Made by a program: the position numbers and the translations under genes
NCBI GenBank assembly: GCA_019722365.1
Contig: JADFUC010000765.1
Coordinates: 434,001-498,000 of the forward strand
Direction: 5' to 3'
Length of the DNA: 64,000 nt
Origin: Lithospermum erythrorhizon
Lineage: Eukaryota; Streptophyta; Magnoliopsida; Boraginales; Boraginaceae
The notes under the pieces: generated by a model
What the model was told of the DNA's origin: nothing
Databases searched by the model: none
Seen by the model: the letters and a program-made list of their open reading frames with translations, nothing else
Shown here: positions 49,380 through 61,000 of the stretch, one piece after another
How the letters are laid out: each line of letters opens with the position of its first letter
Position numbering within the stretch: position 1 is the stretch's first letter

Positions 49380-49976
49380 GCCATCCCAAGCAGTGAGGAG
49401 GAGCCGAAATGCTTTTGGGGGGGCTAGGGTTTTGTGTAGAAAAAACACACATGAAATTCTCATGAAAACCCTTTATATATGGAGCACCATATTAAACCTA
49501 AAAGCCAAGCGAATAGTTTAATGAGTCTACTTGTTTAATTCAATTAAATTGTTAAGTAAATTAAATATTAACAAGTTGTTAATATGTAACTAACAAGTTA
49601 CTAACGAAATTAACTAGCTATTAAATTAATTAAACCGACTAGTTAATTAATTCGGTTCATCTAATTTATATTTTACATTATCACGTAAAATTTCCATTGA
49701 GAATATTCGTGATTACAATTAACTTTCAATTTAGCAATGTAGTTTAATTTCATAGATGAAATATAATTCAACGCCGCCATGTGTGTGGAGATTGGCAATG
49801 ATCTAGCACCGCATAATTTTATATTATCATGGTAAATCCGACTAGTAATTACAATTACCATAGCTGAAGTTCGCTTGAGGTAATCACATTCACTAAACTA
49901 GTGAATGAATTGTTACAATAATTGTCGCAATGAAGCATAATAAATGGAAAAACCAATAACTATTGATTTCCCCAAC
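49380..49976 (-). mobile_element. Probable Ty1/copia-like LTR interrupting a gypsy fragment
   Basis: Read on the minus strand, this begins TGTTGGGGAAATCAATAGTT, a typical copia LTR start, and runs through AT-rich sequence to gctcctcctca at about 49,395. No copia pol is adjacent, so it may be a solo or broken LTR. The gypsy gag remnant stops at its outer edge. The inner boundary is an estimate. Confidence 0.4.
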
Positions 49977-49984
49977 ACTTGACA

Positions 49985-50700
49985 CTCCATTAGCCTCTAT
50001 CATACTTCCTCAAGCAAGGCCGGGGTACTAAAGAAATCCAAGGAGAATCCCGCCTTCCAACAACGCCCAACTATCTCGTGAGTCCGGTTCCACTGTACCA
50101 CTCGAATGCATTCCCTTTAGTGAGCGGACGAACTACTTGACCATGTGATCCCCACTTGTTCCAACATTATGGCATGTCTCTATGAAGTGCGCGATGTGTT
50201 GCTTGGGGTTCCGAATTGCCGAAGTTGTTGAACTTTGGAGGCCGAGCAGCCCCTCAAACTCTCAACCTATCTACGCGGGAGTCGTATGGGAGCCTGACAT
50301 AGAGTACGGGCGTGTTGCTTCATCTCGGTGTCTGACGCCTCTAACATGAACTCCCCTTAGTCATTGGTATGGTCCCATCACCGAGAGCATGGGGGTCTCC
50401 ACCGCTCCTTCCCGGTTGTCCCTTGGACACGCTTGAAGCTTTATATGGTAGGGTGAGAGGTGTTGCTAGTACTTCCTTTGAGGCCAGGCGCCTTTCCGGA
50501 AATAACAGGATCTCAGGGGCCGGCCTCCACCGGGGTTGAGCGCGCTACTCACGATCATGCATTTTTCCCACCTCATATGATGTAGTCTCCTCCTCGACAC
50601 TACATGTGCTTGGCCATGTCTTCCACCATCCTTTTCATGGAGGCTATTGTCTCCTCCCACGGTAGGTGCTAGTCGTCACGACCGACACGCTGAGCTCCTG
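49985..50700 (-). pseudogene. Ty3/gypsy retrotransposon gag remnant
   Basis: Minus-strand readings include ETIASMKRMVEDMAKHM near 50.6 kb and then, near 50.2-50.0 kb, RNPKQHIAHFIETCHNVGTSGD followed by FVRSLKGNAFEWYSGT. These are the well-known retrotransposon gag (Retrotrans_gag) blocks of plant gypsy elements. Stops and frameshifts break the frame (for example just before FVRSLKG). No protease, reverse transcriptase or integrase follows: the sequence runs into the copia-like LTR at 49,976. Confidence 0.75.
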
Positions 50701-52640
50701 TGATCAATATGTGATCCATATTTAGATTGGCTTCCTTCCATGGATGAGCTGGGTGTAGAACCGCTGGCTAGATGGCATTTGGAAGACTGCTGGGAGTGTG
50801 CTTCAGCCTTCAAGCGTACTGAGGTCCCTCTCTCGTGATGCTGGGACACACCTGTGTCGCATTACCGGGTCGCCTCGACGCATGGTTATCCTTTGCTTGC
50901 CTAAGGCCCCGGTAAGTTGAAACCGATACCTCAATTGTAGTTTATCTTTAAGGGCTTCTTCCGAGTTAATTTTGCACTCATACTTTGACGGCAAGCCCCA
51001 CGCAAAGTAGCCGGGTATTAAACCAAACTTGAAGTCAGATCCTCCGCCTCGCTCGTACTCTTAGGCCACCGGAATTTGCTTCGATTTGTTTGACGTGGTC
51101 GGGTAGTACACCGATTGGTCTCAGGTATTTGACACCATGTGACTCCTACACCTTGTAATACCTCGAACACTGGGTGAAAGAAGTCCGATAGGCTCCCGGA
51201 AACCATTTTACTTTTAGCCTGTAATAGTTGATTTGCGGAGTTTATAGTGATGGGGCCTTCACCGGCGCTCCAAGATTTGTATTGAGAAGAAAGATTTATT
51301 ATTTATATGCACTCCGAATAATAAAACCTCTTTGGGGAAATCCTTCCTCAAAGCAAAGAAAATTTTTGTATCAAACGGTCAGTTCGATGACGCATTCCTA
51401 CGCATGCCGACGCCTACAATATAGCCTTGGCTCGATATGGACTCGAGCCGGGCCGAGCTTAACTGAGTCGGATATGTGTCCTAAATAGGCCGATCTAGGA
51501 CTTGGTATTTGACTTGAGAGAGGTCCCAACTGGGCGCCAGCAGGCCTCTGATCCGTATGGTTGTTTGAGTCGATCATCGTTTCGACTCGATCCTTGGAGA
51601 TACGGGTTGGGACGCGACCTCTCCGCTGATTGATATGTAGGCTACCGGTGAACCGACTTTGACTTGGATGTTGGCAAATTGACGGTTTGATCCTCTTTAT
51701 TGATATGTCCTCAGGCGGGACTTCGACGAATCTTCATACTGGTTGTTCTTCAAAGAACAAGGGCCTTAGTAGCTTCCTTTATACGATGTCGATATGAGTA
51801 GGGCTTCAAAGAAATTTTGATCCCAATACTTGATTTGACAAATGGGCGCCTCACCGCCTGTGGGATGGTCCGTCTCTTTCTCCTCGGCATGCTCCGTGCT
51901 CATTGATGTGGTGAGGCATTTAACAATCCTGATCCTCTCCTGATCCGATGTGAATAAGAGGGGTCACTGCTGTATTTCCCCGCAACTTGTTGTGATAATA
52001 ACTCCACTTCTTTGCCTGGAAATTCCCATTGTCCGCCTTCCTCGGGATGGTTGGACGCCTACTGCGTGGTGAGGTGGCTTTACTCTACTTATCCTCTCAT
52101 GGATTTGACGTACGCAGTGGGTTTCAAAGCAGTCAAGTGTTTCGCAACCGGGTCGGGGACGTATTCCCTTTATCGTTGGCACCCATCAAGCTCGCCTTTG
52201 ATTTGCCAGCGCCTATCTCAAGGCCAGTGTCCCTTGTTGCTTTCTTCCCTTTGAATTGCCCTGGTGACGCTCCAAGATTCTCGGCTAGTCTTCTTCAAAG
52301 TTTTTCAACTTTCGCTTTGAAGCTCTCTCCCCTACTTCATCTTACGATTTTTGGTCTTCGAAAATACGGGCATTTATAGGCTTTCGGACTTGACTCGACT
52401 GGGTCGGTTCAGGATCACATTCACCATTGATTTTGAGGCACGATTTGGACCGCCGGGTATTTTAGCCAACTTATTCTTCAGAAAGGAGTTGGGCACCTAT
52501 TTTGAGGGTTTTGTAGTCAAGGATGAATTTATTTATCGACCCCGATATCTACTGCTTTCCATTAATTTAAGCCTCCGTATTCTCTTGAAACCCTGTCATG
52601 CGCTTAAAATTGTGCTTATTTTAATGTAAAATCCTAATTT
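50701..52640 (-). mobile_element. 5' leader, primer-binding site and probable 5' LTR of the gypsy element
   Basis: On the minus strand a tggcgcccagttgggacc sequence at about 51,521-51,540 looks like a primer-binding site of the TGGCGCC type. It sits between a leader (51.5 down to 50.7 kb) and LTR-like sequence extending to about 52.6 kb. The region is richer in G+C than its flanks and has many short broken frames. The order LTR, PBS, leader, gag is correct for one minus-strand element. The outer LTR end is not fixed. Confidence 0.45.
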
Positions 52641-53168
52641 TAACTCAGAATTAATATCAGTCCTTGAATTCCAGAACCCCTATTATTTTTCCTGACTTGA
52701 ATTTAATTTAGTGCTCGAAAGTGAACCCTAATCACTGTAATAACGAACCCTATTATTTTTTCTCCATTCTGAATTTAATTAAGGTGCTTCGAAAACAACT
52801 TTAATCAACACGTAATAATGTGATCGCAAAAAAATTAATCCAATTAATAAATCCATAAAAAATAAATTTTATTAATTAAAATTTCACTATCGTAGATAGT
52901 TACTACGTATTTTGTTTTCTTCTCTACTTGTCGGAATATGCTTTTGGCACGCTCCTAAATTCTATTTCAACCTTGTACGTATATATTTCTTACCTAATTT
53001 CACATATTTTCTTTATGTTGTGAGGGAGTAGTTGAGATGCCTGGCTGCTTTCATACTAACTTTTTGTCAAGTATAAATTCATTTTTCTTGGCCCCTCTCT
53101 AAGCACATTATTAGTACATACATTCATTTTGGTTATCATTGTTGTGGATATATATACTCAAAATAAAA

Positions 53169-54948
53169 ATGGGGAATATTTTCTCTTCCGCTGGAAACAA
53201 AGTTCTTCCGATCGATACAAGTTTCAGTTTTCCTTTCTCAGTACCTACTTGGCCATCAGGTAATAATATTTTGCTAGTTATGGATAAATATTGATGATTT
53301 AATGATGATTAGTAGCAATTTCATCAGTGAATTGCTTAAGTAATACTCTATTTCCTACGTCCAAAAAAAATTTGATTGGACAGTTTTAATTTTGATGTTT
53401 ACTTAAAGTTTAAAAAAATTTACTCAAATATTTATACATATGTTATTGTCCGTTCATCTCATGAAGATTGATTATTTTTACTATTTTTTTCATTCTATGA
53501 CTTTCTCTTATTTGACAAATTTTTATATGCATCTTCATAAATAGGTCATGTTTATGTTTTTTTTTAAAAAATCCACCCACTGCCATATTTTTACAACGGT
53601 AATCGAACCCGTGATCTCTAAATCACTCTGGCCCAACCACTGTACTGCTCGCCGATGCTCTACGTTTATGTTTTCTTTTAATTTTTTGAAAAATCAAATT
53701 GCAATTTAATCTTCATGGGATGGATCGGTGTGAGTAACATATATTAAGAAATAGTAATTTCATCATTTATTTTACTATTAATATTATTTTGAATCAACTT
53801 AAAGTTATGTGCATTTATTAAGAAAACCAAGTATATTAATTTTAACCATTGAAACATTTTTGGGATAGAGATATATACTTAAATTTGATAATATACTCAA
53901 ATTTTGATGTTCTATATTTTTTAATACACTACTAGAAAATGTGGTGCGTAAGAGAAGCCCGAATTGTTTCCAAAACTGCCTTCTATCTATTAATTAGAGA
54001 CGGATAGCCGGGAATCACCCCATCACTTTTATGCATCTCTAAATCGCAACTGCTCTTATCCCGACTCCAAACCAAGCCCGCAGAATTTCGGGCTTCCCCC
54101 GACTCTAAACCGTCTCCACATTTTAGTCAACCACTAAGTACTGCCCGACTCCAACCCATCTCCATACAATACCGACTCTAACCTGTCTCCATATAATCCC
54201 GACTCCACAAGAACCCGACTCTAAACTGTCTCCATACAATACCGACTCCATCCCGACTCCATAGTAACCCGACTCCATAAGGCCCCGACTCCACTCCGAC
54301 TCCATAAGACCCCGACTCCATAACAATTAAATAAAATCCGACTCCAACCCGTCTCCACTATTCGAAGACCGATGCAAAAAATTCAAAAAGCCCAGCCTCC
54401 AACCTGCCTCCAACCCGTCTCCATCCCGACGCTTCTTCGCATTTTTAAAAGCGCCTGCCGCAATAATACGGAGCAACAGTGGTCGCAATCACCACGTGCA
54501 ATCCATCCAAATCATACAACTAAATGTGTATCAAAAGTTCCACCATCCAACTCATACAAACAAATATAAAAAACACAAAGATTCAAACATTAAAGTATAA
54601 CAATTCATATAAACAAATACATATTCAACATCAAACATATTAAACATCATATTCATACAAACATCAAACATTAATTCATATAAACATCAAATATATTAAA
54701 CATCAAACACCTATTCATATAAACATCAAACATTAATTTATATAAAACATCAAACATTCAAACATAAAATTAAAATAAAAAACCAAATTACATATTCGAA
54801 ACTTGAATAGAGTATTTTCCTACAACAAAAGTAACAAAAATAAATTATAAATATATTCATCATACTACATTATTATTAAAGATAATAACAAAAATTAAAA
54901 AAATGAATAAGTAAGAATTACCTTTTTGAATTCAACCACTTTCTACAA

Positions 54949-55027
<79 letters not shown>

Positions 55028-58000
55028 TTAAGAACCATTACATACAAAATAAAAAAAGTGAATAAAGTATTAATAATTACCTCTTTAAAGTCACCTACAA
55101 AATAAAATCAAATTTAAGGTTAGTAGACAATCAAATTATGAAAATAAAATTAATAACATAAAATAAAGAGGATATTATGTTGTGGGTTTGGGAAAAAAAT
55201 TGTTGGAATGATGATAATGTGAGATATATATAGGGGAAAATGAAAATCTGGAACCCCGTCTCCATCCCGTCGCCAAATTGCAAACCCGTCTCCAAACCGT
55301 CGCCATTTGAAAATAAATTATTTGAATTTCCCTCAATTTTTTTAGAGAGAAATGGGAAATACGAATTGGAAAAACATTCTTATCCCGACTTATACCGCTC
55401 TATTCTAGAAAAATAGATGGCGTAAATTTTTTATTCCCTCGTTTTCATTCCCGATTTAACCCGACGCTAAAAGTGCCGATCTCGTTAAAAAATAGATACG
55501 CTTTTGCAAATCAAACTCCCCGTCATGAATACAATATCGTTACAATAAATACATATCAACATGGGCTTTTGAACACAATATCAAGAAGTAATAAATACAA
55601 GATATACCACTGCACCTTCCATTGCGGCATTTCAATATGAAGTTTAATACAAAGCTAAGCAAATTACAATAATAAAAACTTTGTGTAACTTAAAAATATT
55701 TGATTATTAATTATCTTCGGAGGAGTTGTCTTCCTCATCATCGTCATGAACGCTGCCTGCGGTAGTCCGACTGCATCCGAACCATCTCCATGATCAGATA
55801 CCACATCGTCCTCCTCTTCAACAATAACGAAAATGCCCGGTTCAACAATCGGCAACATCATTGATTAAATCAATAGAATGAGGAGGTTGTTGTTCTTCTG
55901 GAATATATCTTCAAAAAGATTCAAAGTGGAGACATCGACATTTTGCATATGAAATCCATATCGACTGACTTCTCGCTTCGATTTATCATGACACCACCGT
56001 TTATGATCTCACTCCGTGATACATAACGGATATAGTGCCTTGCTGCGCTCGACGCTGTGATAAATCTAGCCATCTTTTAGAACCTTTTCTTTTGTGTTTG
56101 ATTTGAACCATTCCAAAGCCAAGACATCCACTTCGCTTGCGGCCGTAAACCAAAAAACATTCAAGGTGACGACAAAACAGTTGCAATCAAGCCGCACGAC
56201 AACTCCCAAACTTCGCCTAAGACACCATAAGAGTCAACATGATCATCATCTTGGTAGCATGAAACCTTGACACAAACACTGCTATTTTATTACCATCGCC
56301 TCTACCCGATATCAATTTAATTTGCTCAATCCTCTCAAGTACATCAACAAAGTTTGAAACCTTCGACCAAATATGCCTCAGATATCGGGACCAACACGTG
56401 CCTTTGCCTTACCAATTTCTTCAATCCCCTAAAATATCTTACAAACATTTGTAAGGTTAGTTACGAGTAAACATATAAAACAAGATGAAAATATATAATA
56501 AATTGAAAACTCACGACTAAAAGGTACACCATCTATATCGCTGACGCCCATTTTAAAGCTTCATATGACAAATGTATCGTGAAATGTCTCCATTACATCA
56601 AGAAACGAAGGGAATATCTTTCCATCTTAATAATTTGCCCTAATAATATTACGCCTGCTGGGTACTCCACATCGCTCCACATTTAGAGTCATTACGACAT
56701 ATTGCGAAAAGAAATAACAATTACTATGTACATTGTTTTCCATATGGATCGGGCAGAGATGACGGAAATGGCAACCGTTGCACAATAATATGTACATCAT
56801 GACTTTAGTCCGCTAAAGTTCACATTTCTACCTTGTAATGTTTGAAGTCAGATTCATCGGGTACCGTGACGGACAACCATTTCGAATCTTCTCGTTGCAC
56901 GGGTTCAAAGTATAAGTCGCTGGTTTATGCTTCCCACCAACATCCCGCATATGCAACTCGTCTCGAACAATGAGTCCGAATGTCAGCCTCCTAATTGCTT
57001 CATTATCTTTCTATTTCCTGAACATCCATTTATAGTATGTAATATATTTCACCATTGTTCTTTCCTGTGTGCATGAAGTCGAGTGTTGGTGGTCTCGATT
57101 TTGTGCCGACACAACTCAACTCCCAAAATATACTTTTCTTGCACCAGTTGTGCTGAACATTATACCCCGGTGATCTATGGTATGAATATTTACCTTTTCC
57201 AAACACATCAGGATCCAACCCACACACATCTGCAAATATATCAGCTCCATCAAGTCGTTCGTTCTGGTGCAAATGCGGATAAGTGTGTCCCTTTATGCCC
57301 ATTTTTTTATTCTAAAAAGCATGTCTTATAATGCCAGCAAAGGACGGTGATAATCAAACCAATTAATGTTTTCTAATTTCTCTTAGCTCAAATACCAAAG
57401 ATTTTCCATAATACACGGGCAAGCCGACCTCCCGTGTGTGCTCCAACCGTATAACATTCCATATGCAGTAAAAATCGCTAATCGCCCACATCAAAGCTTA
57501 CCTTCATGTTGGGAAATTTTGTTCGCTTTGATGTATCGAATGTCTCAATACTCAAGGTCTCCACAACTCCTTCTCAACTCATCAATCAAAGGTCCGAGGA
57601 AACCATCAATCTCTCTCCCCGGATTTTTGGCCATGGTATAATTAGAGATAAAGAATATATATGGTTCCTCATACACAATTCGCTGCAAATTATATACATT
57701 TTACACTGCCAAGACGAATATCGACGCCTCAAACTTGCCAAACGGATTCAAATACACAAATGTGCATTCCTACAAAGTATCAATCTATAAATACAAAGTA
57801 TCAATCTACCCCGTATCATCTGGTCGGATCTTCCCCGAGACTGGGCCGCTGTGAAACCTGCATGTATAGAGGTGACAAGCCCGGCCGATGCATTCCTCCA
57901 TCTCGCTAACAATCCAGCTTGCCGCGCGAGCTACGTGTAGATCGACTGGAGGCTAACGCTGCACAGGTCGAGCTTTGCGGGTGCCCCCTCCTGCTAACTT

Positions 58001-61000
58001 CATGACATAGGCAGCCAGCGTAGCCAAATCGGCCTCCACACTCTCGACCTTCTGCTTCAACTCCTCCTTGTCCAACTTCAATCGCTCCGAACTCCTCATA
58101 AAAGCGGCTCTCTCCTCCTCTGCCTTGGCTTCAGCCTGCCTCACAAACTGAGCCTATCCACCATATCACCACCGGGCCGCGGTGGCACCTTAGCTTGATC
58201 ATCCACCAAAGCCAAGCAACGGGTTTCACCGCACCGAGCACCCCGCCTCGCCAACCCACCGCTCACACGGCGCCTGGGGAGGTCCATGTCGCTCACCAAA
58301 CTGCACTGATCCTTATCCTTCCCGAATCCACTGTGGTGCTTTTTCTTGTAAAGCAAGCCCCCGCAATTTGAATACATTCATAAGGCCCTCAAATTATGAG
58401 AAAATAAAACACAAAAATGACAACTATTCATAACACATGTCTCAACAAACTATTCAACTATTCAAATGTAATGAAAACGACAAACTATTCAATAAAACAA
58501 ACTAACTATAATTATAACTAACTATAACAAACTATCAAACTTCAATTCATAACTATAACTATAACTATAACTATAACTATAACTATAACTAAATTTATTC
58601 AAACTATAATAAACTACTGCTCAAACTAACTATTCAAACTAACAATAACAATAATGGCTAATATAGTTACAAAAGCCATGTCCTACTCAGTCATAAATCC
58701 TGCCCGTCGAGGGGCGCCCGTGTCCTTCTGTTTATTCATCTTCATCAGGATACCAGTGGTGAAACCCTCTTCCCAGTCTTTTTCTCCTGAAACACAAATA
58801 AAGAAAACTTTAATTAGGAATTCAACACAAATATTTGAATTAAATAAATTAAAAAAGTATTTCTTCTTACCATTCCACCAACCGGCCGACTGCTGACTCG
58901 CCCTCGAACGGATGTCAAGCGCGCCATTCGGCTGCCCCCGAGGGCCACCAGCCGGGCTTCGCCGCCGTGATAATCAATCAAAGCTCACATCCGTACCTCG
59001 AGAGAGTCTTCCTTTTTCATGGAAGTCAAGAAGCTGGTGACTTCTTCCCTCGCGCCTCGCCGAACAACGGTCATACCGGCCATAATGCTCCATTCTTTAT
59101 CTTATATCTCTTTTCCGAAAAACAAAATTTAATTAGACTTTTATTTTAGTAAAAATATTTTAAAAACAACTTTTAATTTTTTTGCAAAAAAATTTAAACT
59201 TACTTGGAACGATTTTATGTCGCCCTCGATGTCGATCGATTTGTATTTAGGGCTAAAACTTGATCGATCACAGATTATCTGCTTCCAAAGAAACTTGACA
59301 TTTGAGCCACAAGATAAATTTAAAGTAAAAGTAAAAGTTAGATAACATAAATAAAAACATAACTATTTCAATCAATTTGGACAATATTAATTGCATTCTA
59401 GCTTAATTGTGAGTTAATCTTTTAACTCCACCATGGGAAAGTCTGTTCTCGAAGTTGGACGGTCATCTCTCTCACCAAAGCTAACGGCATCTTCATTCGG
59501 CCGTCCCCACCGATCCCTTGCCACCTCATCATCGTCCCGAGAGCATAGGGCTCGCTCTCGTCATCCCCTGAGTCTCTCGAACGCTGGACGGTGACGTAAG
59601 AGGGTCGACTCGATGTCGACGGGCGCTGGGTATCGGCAGATGAAACCGCCGCTGGCCCCTGTAAACCCATGTTGTAATCGAGTGGGGGAGCTGACCGCCT
59701 ATAGGAAGGATTTACCTGCCCACTGATATTAATACCGAAGTCCCTGGCCATTTTAGACGCCGGTCCGCCCCACCACACTTCCACCTCCTTCCTCTTATTA
59801 TTACCACCACGTACCATTTGTGTACAATCAAATTAGAAACATTAGAAATATTTTATTAATAAAACGACAACTATACAACTATTGAAAATACTCAACTATT
59901 CAAACGGCAACTAATCAATTATTCAATAAAATAAGAACTATTCAACTATTCAACTATTCAAACGTTTTCAAACGACAACTAATCTACTATTGAACTATTC
60001 AATAAAACGACAACTATTCAAACGCTTTCAAACGACAACTAATCTACTATTCAACTATTCAATAAAACATTCAACTATTCAATAAAACTATTCAACATTT
60101 TATCATAAAACAGATATAAAACTATTCAAACATATATAAACTGTGAATCAAAACTATTCAACTATTCAACTATAAACTGTGAATCGTAAAATAGATATAA
60201 AACATATATAACTGTAAATCAAAACGACAACTATTCAACTATTCAACTATACAACTATTCAACTATTCAACTATACAACTATTCAACTATTCAAACTATT
60301 CAACTATTCAAATTATTCAAACTATTCAACTATTCTTAAACAACAACCACCAACCATTCAAACTATTCAACTGGCCCAACCTATCAACTATATTCAACTA
60401 TTCAACTACATATTCAACATAATATAAACTATTCAAAACAACAACAATTCAACTATTCAACTATTCAAACGAACAATCAAATTATTCAAAATGATAACTA
60501 TTCAACTATTCAAACTTCAACTATATTCAACTATTCAACATAATATAAACTATTCAAACGACAACTAATCAACTATTCAACTATATTCAAACTATATTCA
60601 ACTAATCAACTATTCAACTAATCAACTATTCAACTATTCAACTATATTCAACTATTCAACTATATTCAACATAATATAAACTATTCAAACAACAACAATT
60701 CAACTATTCAACTATTCAAACTATTCAACTATTCAAACGACAACAATTCAACTATTCAAAACTATTTTGAAACCATTAACTATTCAATTACCCACTGAAA
60801 CTATTCAACTATTAAAGTCGACATCTAAAAAATTAACTACTCCGAATATACCAACAAATATAAACAAATTACCATATCAAACAAGATCATTACCAATTAC
60901 CAATATACCAACAAATATAAACAAATTGAGTCATATCTATTCGAACTATCAACATTATTCGAATTAATACACAATAAAGAATCTAACCTTTATTGTAGAG

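Larger units (their letters stand above)
53927..59820 (-). mobile_element. CACTA (En/Spm) DNA transposon, decayed, in the VPS62-like intron
   Basis: The left end is CACTACTAGAAAA at 53927-53939, a classic CACTA terminus. It is followed by an array of cgactcca-type subterminal repeats (about 54,060-54,430). A TNP2-type transposase is readable on the minus strand: KKSIFWEL and then TLDFMHTGKN in 57,030-57,302, and IFPSFLDVMETFHDTFV near 56.6 kb. All are broken by stops. Further pieces lie to 59.8 kb. I could not find the opposite inverted terminus, so the right boundary is open and the element may extend towards 61.4 kb. It is antisense to the host gene. Confidence 0.75.

Noticed and set aside
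59860..60780. CRISPR-like array
   Set aside because: The repeats are contiguous 8-9 bp units without spacers in a plant intron; this is a minisatellite.
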